A stretch of DNA of 64,000 nucleotides from the NCBI RefSeq assembly GCF_932526225.1, contig NC_064037.1, positions 4,307,203 through 4,371,202 of the forward strand, written 5' to 3'. Positions within the stretch are counted from its first letter, which is position 1; each line of letters begins with the position of its first letter. Source of the stretch: Nematostella vectensis (taxonomy: Eukaryota > Cnidaria > Anthozoa > Actiniaria > Edwardsiidae). Position numbers and translations under genes: made by a program. Below are positions 1 through 10,959 of the stretch, in pieces. Under the pieces are notes generated by a model. That model saw only the letters and a list, made by a program, of their open reading frames with translations. It did not search any database and was not told the origin of the DNA.

Positions 1-440
1 CGAAAACGTCTTTTTTATTGTATCTAGTGTGTGGCAGAGTCGAATTCCAGTTTTTGGTGTATAGTGTATGTTCAAATATCACTCAGGATCTTTTGGTTCG
101 TTTACAAAATAGCATACCAAGCCCCAAGGGTTTATCCAGTAAAAATAAACCCTTGGGGCTTGCATGTAGTTATGCCACAGGTTCAACGTCCTTATTTTTT
201 TTCTAATTTCTGTATTAGCCGGCTCCAAGTGACACTGAACTTCTTATGAGAAAGCGAAAACGTCTCTTTATTGTATCTAGTGTATGCGAAAACGAAAACG
301 TCTTTTTATTGTATCTAGTGTGTGGCAGAGTCGAATTCCAGTTTTTGGTGTATAGTGTATGTTCAAATATCACTCAGAATCTTTTGGTTCGTTTACAAAA
401 TACCATAACAAGCCCCAAGGGTTTATCCAGTAAAAAGCGT
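1..440 (+). repeat. Direct duplication of a ~140-bp block
   Basis: Two near-identical blocks lie at about 4-145 and 297-437. Both run from a run of T through GTGTGTGGCAGAGTCGAATT to AAGCCCCAAGGGTTTATCC. The two copies differ at scattered single bases. The intervening sequence contains short AAAACG/TATCTAGTG echoes, so the unit may be part of a longer degenerate array that continues left of the window. No coding signal is seen; the short reading frames here are chance. Confidence 0.75.
119..161. repeat. Perfect 16-bp inverted repeat (hairpin)
   Basis: Positions 119-134 (AAGCCCCAAGGGTTTA) are the exact reverse complement of 146-161, around an 11-base loop. The second copy of the surrounding repeat keeps the left arm near 409-424 but lacks the right arm, so the hairpin is specific to the first copy. 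Confidence 0.8.
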
Positions 441-1165
441 GTATCATATTTGATATGTTTGCTTTCAAAATATTAAGAATTTTTAACATTTATTTTGCTC
501 AGGCTTTTGTTTGCTGTTTTATAAAATCATTGCCTTAATCAAACCTAAAATATATTTTCCCGCTAAATTCAGTGTTTCCCCCAATTTGGCTCGCCGTTGC
601 GGAAGCTTCGCCGACAATGTTAACGCGTTTAACGCTTTGCATCGTTTTTCAAGCGTTGATTTAAATGTTGATTTAAGTTCCTGACACGTTTTTATTTTAT
701 TGTAGTTCTTTTAAATCGGATTTATTTCTAGTAATCATAGTAAAAGATAAAAGTCATATTTATCAGAGGATATACATATTTAATTGTAGAAAACACGTCT
801 TAAATTCGTGATCTGAAAGATTATTTTTTCTAAATTATAGCCAGAAATATTAGTTCAATTATATATTAACATTATAATGTCCCACGAGCAATATAACAAT
901 GATAAAAAATAATTATAATAATGATATTGTAGTAAACGATTTCCTTGAAGTGGATATCCAGGACTACAAAAATTTACTAGATCTTACCTACGTTGGCATG
1001 GTCAAATAAATCTTTATTCCGTTAAATTAATTGTACAAACAAATGGAATAAAAATATTATACAAGCTATTGTTTGTCTTTCGTTGAAACCGTGACAACAG
1101 TGTTTTTTCCTTAAATTCCTCTTAATCTGCTACCTACTATTCTACCCTTCTCTTTATCCCCTCTA
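441..1165. other. No gene seen; AT-rich sequence
   Basis: No convincing exon, domain or RNA gene is visible on either strand. The stretch is AT-rich, with frequent stops in every frame. Confidence 0.6.
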
Positions 1166-1174
1166 CGTAAGAGT

Positions 1175-1266
1175 TAATTACCGAGAGCCGAGGCAATAAG
1201 CGATATACATCCCGAGGCCGCAGGCCGAGGGATGTATAAGCCTATTGCCGGAGGCTCGAGATTACT
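1175..1266. mobile_element. Small foldback (MITE-like) element
   Basis: An imperfect palindrome is centred near 1221. The left arm GAGAGCCGAGGCAATAAG... GTATACATCCC-like sequence pairs with the right arm GGGATGTATAAGCCTATTGCC...GGCTCGAG. The centre reads GAGGCCGCAGGCCGAG. The length of about 90 bp, the high arm similarity and the absence of coding sequence suit a foldback MITE. The family is not recognised. Confidence 0.55.
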
Positions 1267-1744
1267 AACCGACTTACAGATTGACAAAGGTTTCCACGCA
1301 AAAATGTTTTTCAGAATCTTAATCTTTGAAATTGAACCTTGATTGAGTGATGTGGAGGATTCAAACTCCATTAGCGTATATATCGAAAAGTTATTTCTAC
1401 TGCAATTTCTAAGACAATCGAAAAGGAAAACTATTAACAATCAACCACATCGGTATGTGCTAAATAGTCACGAAAACTATTTTATCCTTGAAAACAAAGG
1501 CCTTGGTACCTTAATTGTACCAAAAACAAAGAAGAGTATTCCCTTCGCGGCCAGTTTATGACATGTGAATGTCATATATAACTCTCTATAATAGGGGTAG
1601 TCTTAAATTGCTCTTTATTTGTAGGAAATAACAGTCATGCAATAAGCAAGCAATTTCCTTTACAAAAGGAGCGTTTGAATGCGATTTCTTGCAGCCTTTA
1701 GTTTGCATAACGCTTGTAATTTTCTGAGATGGAGAGCGATGAAG

Positions 1745-3245
1745 ACATCACAAATTGGGTCGAGTCTATTACAAATTGGGTCGAGTCTATTACAAATTGG
1801 GTCGAGTCTATTACAAATTGGGTCGAGTCTATTACAAATTGGGTCGAGTCTATTACAAATTGGGTCGAGTTTATTACAAAATGGGTCGAGTTTATTACAA
1901 AATGGGTCGAGTCTATTACAAATTGGGTCGAGTCTATTACAAATTGGGTCGAGTCTATTACAAATTGGGTCGAGTCTATTACAAATTGGGTCGAGTCTAT
2001 TACAAATTGTGTCGAGTTTATTATAAATTGGGTCGAGTATATTACAAATTGGGTCGAGTTTATTACAAATTGGGTCGAGTTTATTACAAATTGGGTCGAG
2101 TTTATTACAAAACGGGTCGCGTTTATTACAAAATGGGTCGAGTTTATTACAAATTGGGTCGAGTCTATTACAAAATGGTTCGAGTTTATTACAACATGGG
2201 TCGAGTTTATTACAACATGGGTCGATTTTATTACAACATGGGTCGGGTTTATTACAACATGGGTCGGGTTTATTACAACATGGGTCGGGTTATTACAACA
2301 CGAGTCGAGTCTATTACAAAATAGTTCGAGTTTATTACAGCATTGGTCGGTTTTATTACAACATGGGTCGATTTTATTACAACACGAGTCGAGTTTATTA
2401 CAAAACGAGTTGGGTCGAGTTTATTACAAAACGAGTTGGGTCGAGTTTATTACAACACGAGTCGAGTTTATAACAAGAAGAGACGAGTTTATAACAACAA
2501 GAGACGAGTTTATAACAACAAGAGTCGAGTTAATTACAACAAGAGTCGAGTTTATAACAACAAGAGTCGAGTTAATTACAACAAGAGTCGAGTTAATTAC
2601 AAAACGGGTCAAGTTAATTACAAAACGGGTCGAGTTAATTACAAAACGGGTCGAGTTAATTACAAAACGGGTCGAGTCTATTACAAAACGGGTCGAGTCT
2701 ATTACAAATTGGGTCGAGTCTATTACAAATTGGGTCGAGTCTATTACAAATTGGTTCGAGTTTATTACAAAATGGGTCGTGTTTATTACAAAACTGGCTA
2801 AGTTATTACAACACGAGTCGAGTTTATTACAAAACGGGTAGAGTTTATTACAAAACGGGTCGCGTTTATTACAAAATGGGTCGAGTTTATTACAAAATAA
2901 GTCAAGTTTATTATAACATGGGTGAAGTTTATTGCAAATTCGGTCGAGTTTATTACAACATGGGTCGATTATATTACAACATGGGTCGATTATATTACAA
3001 CATGGGTCGATTATATTACAACATGGGTCGAGTTTATTACAACATGGGTCGAGTTTTTTACAAAATAAGTCAAGTTTATTAAAACATGGGTCGAGTTTAT
3101 TACAACATGGGTCGAGTTTATTACAACATGGGTCGAGTTTATTACAACATGGGTCGATGCTATTACAAAATGGGTCGGGTTTATTACAAAATAAGTCAAG
3201 TTTATTACAACATGGGTCGAGTTTATTGCAAATTCGGTCGATTTC
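1745..3245 (+). repeat. 21-bp minisatellite, ~70 copies
   Basis: The array is built on a 21-bp unit of the form GTCGAGTCTATTACAAATTG(G). Variants change in runs along the array: AAATTGG, AAATGGG, AACATGG, AACACGA and AAAACGG blocks succeed one another, which suggests local amplification of sub-variants. Because 21 is a multiple of three and the unit has few stop codons, long repetitive reading frames appear on both strands. They have no upstream gene structure and are treated as by-products of the repeat. Confidence 0.9.
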
Positions 3246-3608
3246 ATATTTTGCTCTCACACACCACTGAGGTTTCGTGTTGTCTTGGTCGAGGTAAACC
3301 TTTGCTGGAACCCAATAATATCACCAGTCTCACCAAAGTAAAGCCTCAATTTTGTTCAAAATCGAGTCTTGGCCGGGTAAACCAAACGAAAAAAAAATAA
3401 TCACATTGACGACATTGAAGTTTATTTCCCTTCCCTAAAAAAGTGATTAACGGTTTTGCATATAATTAAAAACCAAATGTTTGAAATAGACCACTTAACG
3501 AATTCGAATTTTGCAAAAAGCAACATGAAAAACATCGTTGTTTTGGGAGCCTTTCAAAATAGACTTTCGAAATGTTCGCCAAAGAGACTATGAGACCAAT
3601 ACAAAAAG

Positions 3609-3870
3609 ATGACCAAACTGGTCTTGGAGCAACCAAAAAGATGGCCAAAAAGGTCTTGGAGCAACAAAAAAGATAGCCAAAAAGGTCTTGTGGTAACCAA
3701 AAAGATAGCCACAAAAGCTTTTCGAGCAACCAAAAAGATGGCCAAAAAAGGTCTTGGAGCAACCAAAAAGATAGCCAAAAAGGTCTTATGGCAACCAAAA
3801 AAAATAGGCAAAAAAGCTTTTCGAGCAACCAAAAAGATGACCCAAGAAGAATGATCTTGGAGCAACCTTA
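3609..3870 (+). repeat. ~32-bp degenerate minisatellite, left part
   Basis: Repeated units of the form GGTCTTGGAGCAACCAAAAA followed by GATAGCCAAAAA run through this stretch. The same units resume at about 4352-4425 (GGTCTTGG...CCAAAAAGGTCTTGGAGCAA). The array is therefore split by the hammerhead-bearing element at 3896-4331. Confidence 0.75.
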
Positions 3871-3961
3871 AAGATCGCTAATAAAGGGGACTTTACATAC
3901 ACACATTGGCACCAGTCGGGCCAAGACGGGACGCTAGCACAGTCTATTACCCGTGCAGTTC

Positions 3962-4024
3962 GGCAACCATGGACAGCTGTTTCGTCCTTATTAGGACTCG
4001 TCAGCATGGCATAGCCGGTTTGCC
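3962..4024 (-). ncRNA. Hammerhead ribozyme (type I), left arm
   Basis: Read on the minus strand this is the same core as the right-arm copy: stem I strand CCATG, CTGACGA, stem II GTCC/GGAC with a six-base TAATAA loop, GAAA, a four-pair stem III ACAG/CTGT with no loop, then the cleavage-site C followed by CATGG, which closes stem I. Every core base required for a hammerhead is present. The very short loopless stem III is known from newt and retroelement type I hammerheads, which are thought to act best as dimers. Self-cleavage is predicted, not shown. Confidence 0.85.
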
Positions 4025-4202
4025 TCAGTTAAACTTCATCGAAAAAAAAAGACTAGCAAAGGTCGCATGCGTAATCCGCACAATTGGCATCACGCTAGCC
4101 CGGTCGCAGCTCTAGATCCCACATGGATCTGAGCTGTGGTTTAAAGCACTTCGTTCGAGTCGAAGTCGCCCTGCAGTTTTTTTGCCGATGAAGTTTAACT
4201 TA

Positions 4203-4265
4203 GGCAAACCGGCTATGCCATGCTGACGAGTCCTAATAAGGACGAAACAGCTGTCCATGGTTGCC
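4203..4265 (+). ncRNA. Hammerhead ribozyme (type I), right arm
   Basis: Core bases: CTGACGA at 4223-4229; stem II GTCC 4230-4233 with GGAC 4240-4243 around loop TAATAA; GAA 4244-4246; stem III 4247-4250 (ACAG) with 4251-4254 (CTGT), no loop; C 4255 is the predicted cleavage residue (GTC site). Stem I pairs CCATG 4218-4222 (shifted by the core boundary) with CATGG 4256-4260. Outer pairing GGCAA 4203-4207 with TTGCC 4261-4265 leaves an asymmetric internal bulge. This bulge is where type I hammerheads usually make the stem I-stem II tertiary contact. Confidence 0.88.
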
Positions 4266-4425
4266 GAACTGCACGGGTAATAGACTGTGCTAGCGACCCG
4301 TCTTGGCCCGACTGGTGCCAATGTGTGTATGCTAGTGTGCTTCTAAAGTCCGCTAATAAAGGTCTTGGAAAAATATAACCAAAGAGATCGCCAAAAAGGT
4401 CTTGGAGCAATCAAAAAGATCTCTT

Positions 4426-7400
4426 CTTGTCCTTTTAGCATTTTCTTTTGAGTAGGAATACTGCCACGCCCTTTGCCTAAGTATAGCCCAAGTTAAAAAA
4501 AAAACTTTTAGGTCTAACAAGTCTGCTTGACTAGTTTTAGTTTTTTTTCAATTTTTATATTTCATTTATATTTTCTATAGGATTAATGCATGTTCTGAAA
4601 AAATCAAAAATAAAGATAGGCAATAACCAAACAGCTCTACCAAATTTTTTTTGTAGAGCTGGTCTCTGAAAAAGAACTCACTGTTAGTTGACGATTCTTC
4701 TTCCCCTTGATCTCCTTTATTGATGATCATCTGTGGACAAAAAAATAAGCAAATAACTTCATTGACTTCTAATAGTGATACTATGATACTAGTGAAACTC
4801 TAAAATACTGGACAATTTCCGAAACTTTTTGTTTGTCCGAACTTATTTTCCCATTCCAAAGCATTCAAGAGAAGAACTGATAATTTCTTTTGACAATTTT
4901 TGTTTTGTTTGCAAATCAATTTCCGAGAGAAAACCTTCACAAATAATTACGTTTTGGAAGGCATTTTGCTGTTTATTGTTGCTTAAAATACCATTTAGAT
5001 ATACTTTCACATATAAACCATTTAGATATATTTTCACATGGCTCGTAGTCTAAGATAATAACAGGATAATTTCATTCAGCTATGAGGTATTGTTTATCAA
5101 GAGCTAACCTGATGAATGAAACCTCATTGGAGATGAAAATGGCAACTTTTTTGAAATGCTCGATTTACGGGATTTTTCAGTTTATAAGAATTACATAATT
5201 TTACCTTTTGAGCAAGCTTGGACCTTCGGAACGCAATGTAGTTCAGGTAAATGCCAGGTAAATGTTTTATAGAATAAACTTAAAGAGCAAAAGTCGAGAG
5301 TTCGGCTCTCCATTCTACGAGTGTGACTACTTGCTAGCCATGTGCAAGTTTGTCTGTCATTCAAATTATAATCATCCAATCATAGTTAACTGCTGGGCCT
5401 ATCGTACAAATAATAACCGCAGGAAAACAAAAGCCTTTAATTTGCATTTCAAAGGCAGCACGTGAAAATGCTTTGCACGTAATAAGTTTCAGGATCAAAT
5501 CCAAGGGGGCTGGATCACACCACCTAATAAGGTAAATGCTAAAGCCCCGTGCAAACTGCTGGCGAGACGTTGTTCCAGCACTGTTGATGCAACAAAGTCT
5601 TAGGGTCGAGGGAGGGGAAAGGGGGGGGCATTATAACTAGCGTTAATCATATTATCGAATACAAAATCGAGGCCCAGTTAAACACGAAGCCGCACTATAG
5701 GAGAAGCGTCCTTCCCATTCAACCATCATTATTTCTCCCGACTCCCCCTCCACCCCTAATTATGTTTCCCTTCTATCCCCTCCCTTATTATTTCTTCTTT
5801 TTCTCTCCCCCCATCCTTTATTATTTCTCCCTCCTCCACCCTTATTATTTCACTGTCCCTCCACACCCTCTTTGAATACTTCCTCCTTCCCTCTGTTTTT
5901 CATCTTCTTTCTCTCTTTATCAGTATTTCTCCCTCCCCTGACACTTCCACGTTAAATCACCTTAAAGACACCTGCACGCGTTCATTTAGCGCACATCAAA
6001 TATTTTCTTCTGTGTACTACAATCGTTTGGTGTTTTCTTGTTTTCGTATTATTCAAAATTAATGTTACTGGCAGAAAAGGATGTGAAAAGGATGCAAAGG
6101 ATGACAAAAGTGACAGCCATGTCTAGCGTACAGTCTTGTTTATACCTCCCAGATGACATCTCGAGAGAGTAATCGTAAGTATTGAATTCCCCCGGTGTAG
6201 CCAATTGGTGAATGTACAAAAATGCACCCGCGAAGGGAAAGTCAAGTCATTTTAAGAGAGACACTTTCCCTTTTAGTCATTTTCGCTAATTCCGTAAAGT
6301 GCATCACCCGGAAACCCCAAAGCTATCCGTAAACAATCTATACTTCAGCCTTTAAAACGTAATCATCACTTGTGTCTCTCATCCTGTGCTTAGTAGAATT
6401 TTGATGTCTATGGAAATTATTTCCATCCAAGTAAAAATGGATCAGAGAAATCCGAAGTTTGGGTGCGCTTGTCATGACAAGCCCTGAGACAGAACCAGTG
6501 GTTCGCCAGATTTGGCAACATTTCATTTTGCTGTCTTTTTGGAAACGTTTAGTTCCATAATAGCTAAAAATTCTTCAAAGAGACCGTTAATTTAAGTGGC
6601 CCGGGCTTTAAACCTTGGGTACACCACAATTTATGGTCCTCTTTTAATAGGCCAATGTTGTGCTCAAGTGCGCAATAATAATCAGAGAGAGTCCGATTTA
6701 CGTTTATTTTGCTGTCTGTTTTGCTGTTACTAGAATCACTCCAACAGCAGCGCCGATATTTACGTCATAGAGTGCGCAGAGCCGTGGTCCTTACGCATTA
6801 CGATCGTAGTTATTTTAAGTAGTTAGATCGGCATCTCTTGTACCTAAATTCAAATTATTTTAATAACGTGGTGAGGACATTCTCTAATTTCGCACAGAAT
6901 ATTGGATCGACTCAACAGACCGCTAAACTAACCCATCGGAAGCAAAATTCGAAAAACCAATAACTAGAGGCCAGAAAAAAATGAGCAAATTTGATCATTA
7001 TTATATGGATACCTGATTACCCCAGATACAAATCTTGAGAAAATACAAAGTAGGGGACTTGGATATTGGATTCTGCTGATAACTCCGTTTTAATAGCTAG
7101 GGAATAAAACAAATTCGCACTTCTGGTGCGTTCGTTTTTTCTTCACCGCGAAATTTCTGTTCCGTAAACACTCTTGAGCGAACTGAATTTTTCTCGCATT
7201 CAAAGCATCTATGGTGAATTTCTACGTTAAGAACATTACTCGTTTTGATTCTAATGGATGAATTTTTCGAGTTGTGTTATTGTGAATGGAATAAAGCACG
7301 AAGCTGCCCCCGCTTTAAACCTCTTGTTAATATGTAAATTAATAATGCACTTCCGAGCTAGATGAAAATTTGTTGTGAGTTTGTACACACACTTGGTCTG

Positions 7401-10400
7401 TCAGCCGACCCGCGAGCAGGGGTCTTCGCGTTTTTCCCCAATGCCTTCGTCGCTTCCTCTTTATTACGGTTAGTAATATTATTGCCAATTTATAGATTTT
7501 TTAATGAAATTTATGGAATTCCAAGTCATGAGTTTTCGCGCTTTTTTAGTGCGCAATTATGCGACTCTCAAACAAATATTTTTTTTCTCGAGCAGTGTCG
7601 TTTTTTTGCTCCAAAATTTGAGACTTTATAATTTACCATTTTCGAGGTGAGATTTCTTTTTAAAACGCCGATATTAAGAAGATTCTAAAACGCATCTCCC
7701 ATTGCTTCAAAGTGTCCGAAGGAATCAGTAAATTTGAATTCAATACCCTCACATTATTGCAATGCAAATCAGTTTATTTTATTTTCACGAACTTAAAAAA
7801 AAACAGGCTAGAAACATATCGCTGATAGCTTTTTTGGTGTTTAGCGCCCCGTAGTAAATAATTGCTCTTTGTTTTGAATGATTTAGAATATATTTTTTCT
7901 GCGGTAGGAACGCCGGTGTTTTCCTCGATTTGATTTGTCATTTATCCACCACAAAATAAAGTCGCTCAAAGCGCGCACTAAACTTGGCTTCTTTTTCCCC
8001 AAAAAAATCCAAATATCTAGAACGCTTTTTTTTCTTGAAGATCCTCTGACAGTTTGACAATTTTTTAAGGAACATTTATCTTGTTAATTTGTAAGTACCT
8101 TGGGAGCTGCGCATATGTTGCAGTTTTAAAACACTGTGCACGATATTTTACCGCTCACTGCGAAAAGAATCAATTTGTCGAGGCACATTTGAAGCGACAT
8201 TGCTTTCGAAAAAGAAAGTTAACCCTTTCAAATGCAAGTCAAGCAGAATCATTAGTTATAAATTTTGCAGTTTGTAAAGTTTGAAAACTCCAGTTTAATA
8301 TGTGAATATTTTACGAGAATACATAAATTGTCCTATTATCTTTAAGTTTCCTCTGTTTGTGTAAATTCTTTGTAGCTCTGTGCGTAATTTCCGCTTGAAC
8401 CTTCCAACGAATCTTATTTTCTGCTCATGTCTTTGTCATTTTTGAGTAAACAACACCTTTGTACTCTGATTTAAGAAATAATGCAACCACAGTATACTAA
8501 CTACTAGGCCAAATTACATTAATATTTCTTTAAAAAAAACTTAAATATGTCAATTTAGTTAATTGTCTTTCAGTTCATTTCTCTTTCAAATTTTATTAGA
8601 TCTTTTTATTATGACATTAAGAAGAAGAAAGAGATGCAAATGTTGTGTTCATTTGATAAACCCAATTCAATCTGGCTACTGTCTTCCCATGCAGATCTCA
8701 AATTTTCTCATTTTCTTTACAGATCAGTCGATTTTTTACCACATTAAAACTTGTTTCTGGTCGTGTCTCGATACCAGAAAGCATGCAGATTTTTTTTTCA
8801 AATCGAAGTTTAAAAAGTAGGTGTTGAACCTAGAGAAAATAGCATATAAATTCACAATATACCATGTATTTTCTTCTCTGTATTTTTTTATTTAAAAAAT
8901 ATTATAAACTGCATACGCATTTTCCCTAAAAAATATTCCCATGTTTTCTGCTGCAGCAGTTTTTCGTTTGCAGACACAAATGTAAATTCTGACACCAAAA
9001 TAGCAGTCATCTTTCCTTCAAATTCATGACAAAACGACGAAAGGTTTTGTTAATTAGTAACGAGAAAGTCGCATTTTCAAGCGCTTCTGTAACGTGCCCC
9101 CGCATTTCGGCACTAATTCGGAACCAGCTTTCACTACTTTGAGTTCTAGCTGATGGAGGGTTTTTGACCGTTGTCAACAACTAATGGAAATGGTATAGGA
9201 AAGGTATAGGAAAAGAAAGACGCGTCATGCACTTATGAAATAATACGTACGATTCTGCTCTATCATTTTCCATTAGTCTGAATACCTCATATTCACTTGT
9301 TAATAGCCACAAAATGCAATAGCGAATGTTTTTATTTCGAGAATCGTTATTGATGAAAAGTGCCGTATTTTGTTACGCAAATTAATGGGGAGAAAAGATC
9401 AGATAGTATATTCCCCTACGGTAATAACGTAACTGGAAAGACTGAATGAAAAACACATAATCATATTAATATAGATTATATTCGCTAGTCACTTATGGTA
9501 GTATATGATTAAAAAATACTTATTGGCTTTCGAACAACCAAAGAAACAACCCATCTACATCGTTAATAACCGAGTGTCATTTTTTTCCGAATGCGTTTTC
9601 TAGAATCTTGGTCTAATCATAGAACGATCTGCGAATTGAAAAACGCCTACGTGAATATACAGATTGTCATCAGAATACGACTAAATGCCGCGGATCTGGC
9701 CACTGTTGAATGTTCATTTGAGTGCAAGAAGCACTAATAAACCGCCATGATTTTCTTTATGATTTGTCTACGCAGAAAAAGAGATTGTGAAAGAACATTT
9801 TAGATATGAGTTTCAGACATTTGTCAATGAGGTCGCCAAACCACCGAAGGACAGATGGAACCAATGGCGTGTTGTTGTGTGGTTGTGGTGATTTGCATGA
9901 AAACATCGCAAGCCGCATGATTTGATCCAGATTCTTTGGTTTGATTATTTGTTTGGTCCCCATTATACCATCAAGGGTATTAGCGTCTGATTAATACGGC
10001 TTTATGGTTAAAAATGTGGGTCCAGTGAGGTCAGTGCTTTTGTAAGACCTTTTTCGAGGCATTCCTGCAGGGCTTAAACGGTTGAATGAGAGGATTTGGC
10101 CAAAACGGAAAACAGGATGAAATCGGAATTAGGAATGTGAGCTGGTTAAATAAAACTTGACAATGCGAAGCTTTTCTAAGAATCATCACCAAATTTGCTC
10201 TAAGAAAACGTGATACATTTTCACTCGTCACCGAGTGTGATTCTAAGAAAACGTATACATTTGCGTCTTCATTAAGCGGCCAACCGATAAGCGGCCTTTT
10301 TCACGGTTCTAGCGCTAATAAAGGTACCCCTGTATTGAAGCTTTATTCACTGAGCGGCACAGGTAGTTACTTCCCTTGACTATTAGTCTAATCACTATCA

Positions 10401-10680
10401 GTGATGACAATTTGGAGCATAGGACCGTTAATAATCGGATTTGGATTATTGTAGTGATTTACGACTCTATTTTCAAATTCTATGAGTATGCTCAACGACA
10501 TCTCACTGTTATACCTTTTGTGATCTCTGATTGGTCAAAACTTTGCGGGCACGCGGCGTGATTGGTTAAAAGTAATCTAGAGTGTTGACAAATAAAAACA
10601 AACTTTGCGGCTTCTGATTGACAGTAATGCATTTTGTCGCTTAGTTGTCAAACACCCGTGAGCTTGGCATCTCAAGGTAC
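4426..10680. other. Gene-free AT-rich region
   Basis: No exon with flanking splice sites, recognisable protein domain or structured RNA was found in more than 6 kb. Short open frames, for example at 7362-7631 and 8563-8820, are AT-rich, lack domain similarity and have no splice context. A pyrimidine-rich tract lies at about 5715-5945. Distal regulatory DNA cannot be excluded. Confidence 0.5.
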
Positions 10681-10689
10681 CCTTGGGAA

Positions 10690-10837
10690 CTGGTGACGAA
10701 CTACAGGGAGTCGAGGCCACAAAGTCCGTCTTTTATAATTCTTTGTTCAACAATAAAAACTTTGACAGTGTCACACGTGCGATTTTCACGGTGTTTGTTT
10801 CAGAAATGAGGCCTTTATGAATGTAGTTCGTCACCAG
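10690..10837. mobile_element. Short element with 16-bp terminal inverted repeats
   Basis: CTGGTGACGAACTACA at 10690-10705 is the exact reverse complement of 10822-10837. The ~148-bp unit between them is AT-rich and non-coding. This fits a MITE. No convincing target duplication was found. Confidence 0.5.
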
Positions 10838-10959
10838 TCACCGAGGGCCGACCGTGAGGTGCCGCCATTTAGAAAGACCTGTATACTACTCAATATCAAA
10901 GTCATCTAGGATTTAAAGGGTTTACACATGTTGGCACATAACATACTACGGTCATAGCT

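Larger units (their letters stand above)
3896..4331. mobile_element. Foldback element with two hammerhead ribozymes
   Basis: Left arm 3896-4041 and right arm 4186-4331 are inverted copies about 146 bp long, nearly identical on reading (for example CTCAGT/ACTTAG and GGGACGC/GCGACCC differences). Each arm contains a whole hammerhead core, listed separately. The central ~145 bp has an A-run at one arm boundary, a T-run at the other, and small internal hairpins, but no reading frame. The element splits a minisatellite and is bordered by the 12-base direct repeat CGCTAATAAAGG at 3876-3887 and 4351-4362, a possible target-site duplication. Type I hammerheads are known from Penelope-like elements and metazoan retrozymes. 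No reverse transcriptase is seen, so this would be non-autonomous; the class is inference. Confidence 0.75.

Noticed and set aside
1729-3260. Long reading frames up to 370 codons on both strands with TNWVESI- or RVYYK-type repeats
   Set aside because: They follow a 21-bp minisatellite in several frames at once, with no unique sequence, splice sites or promoter.
5100-5135. Another hammerhead-like CTGATGAA...GAAAC
   Set aside because: CTGATGA is followed by no stem II and the required GAAA position is not supported by pairing.
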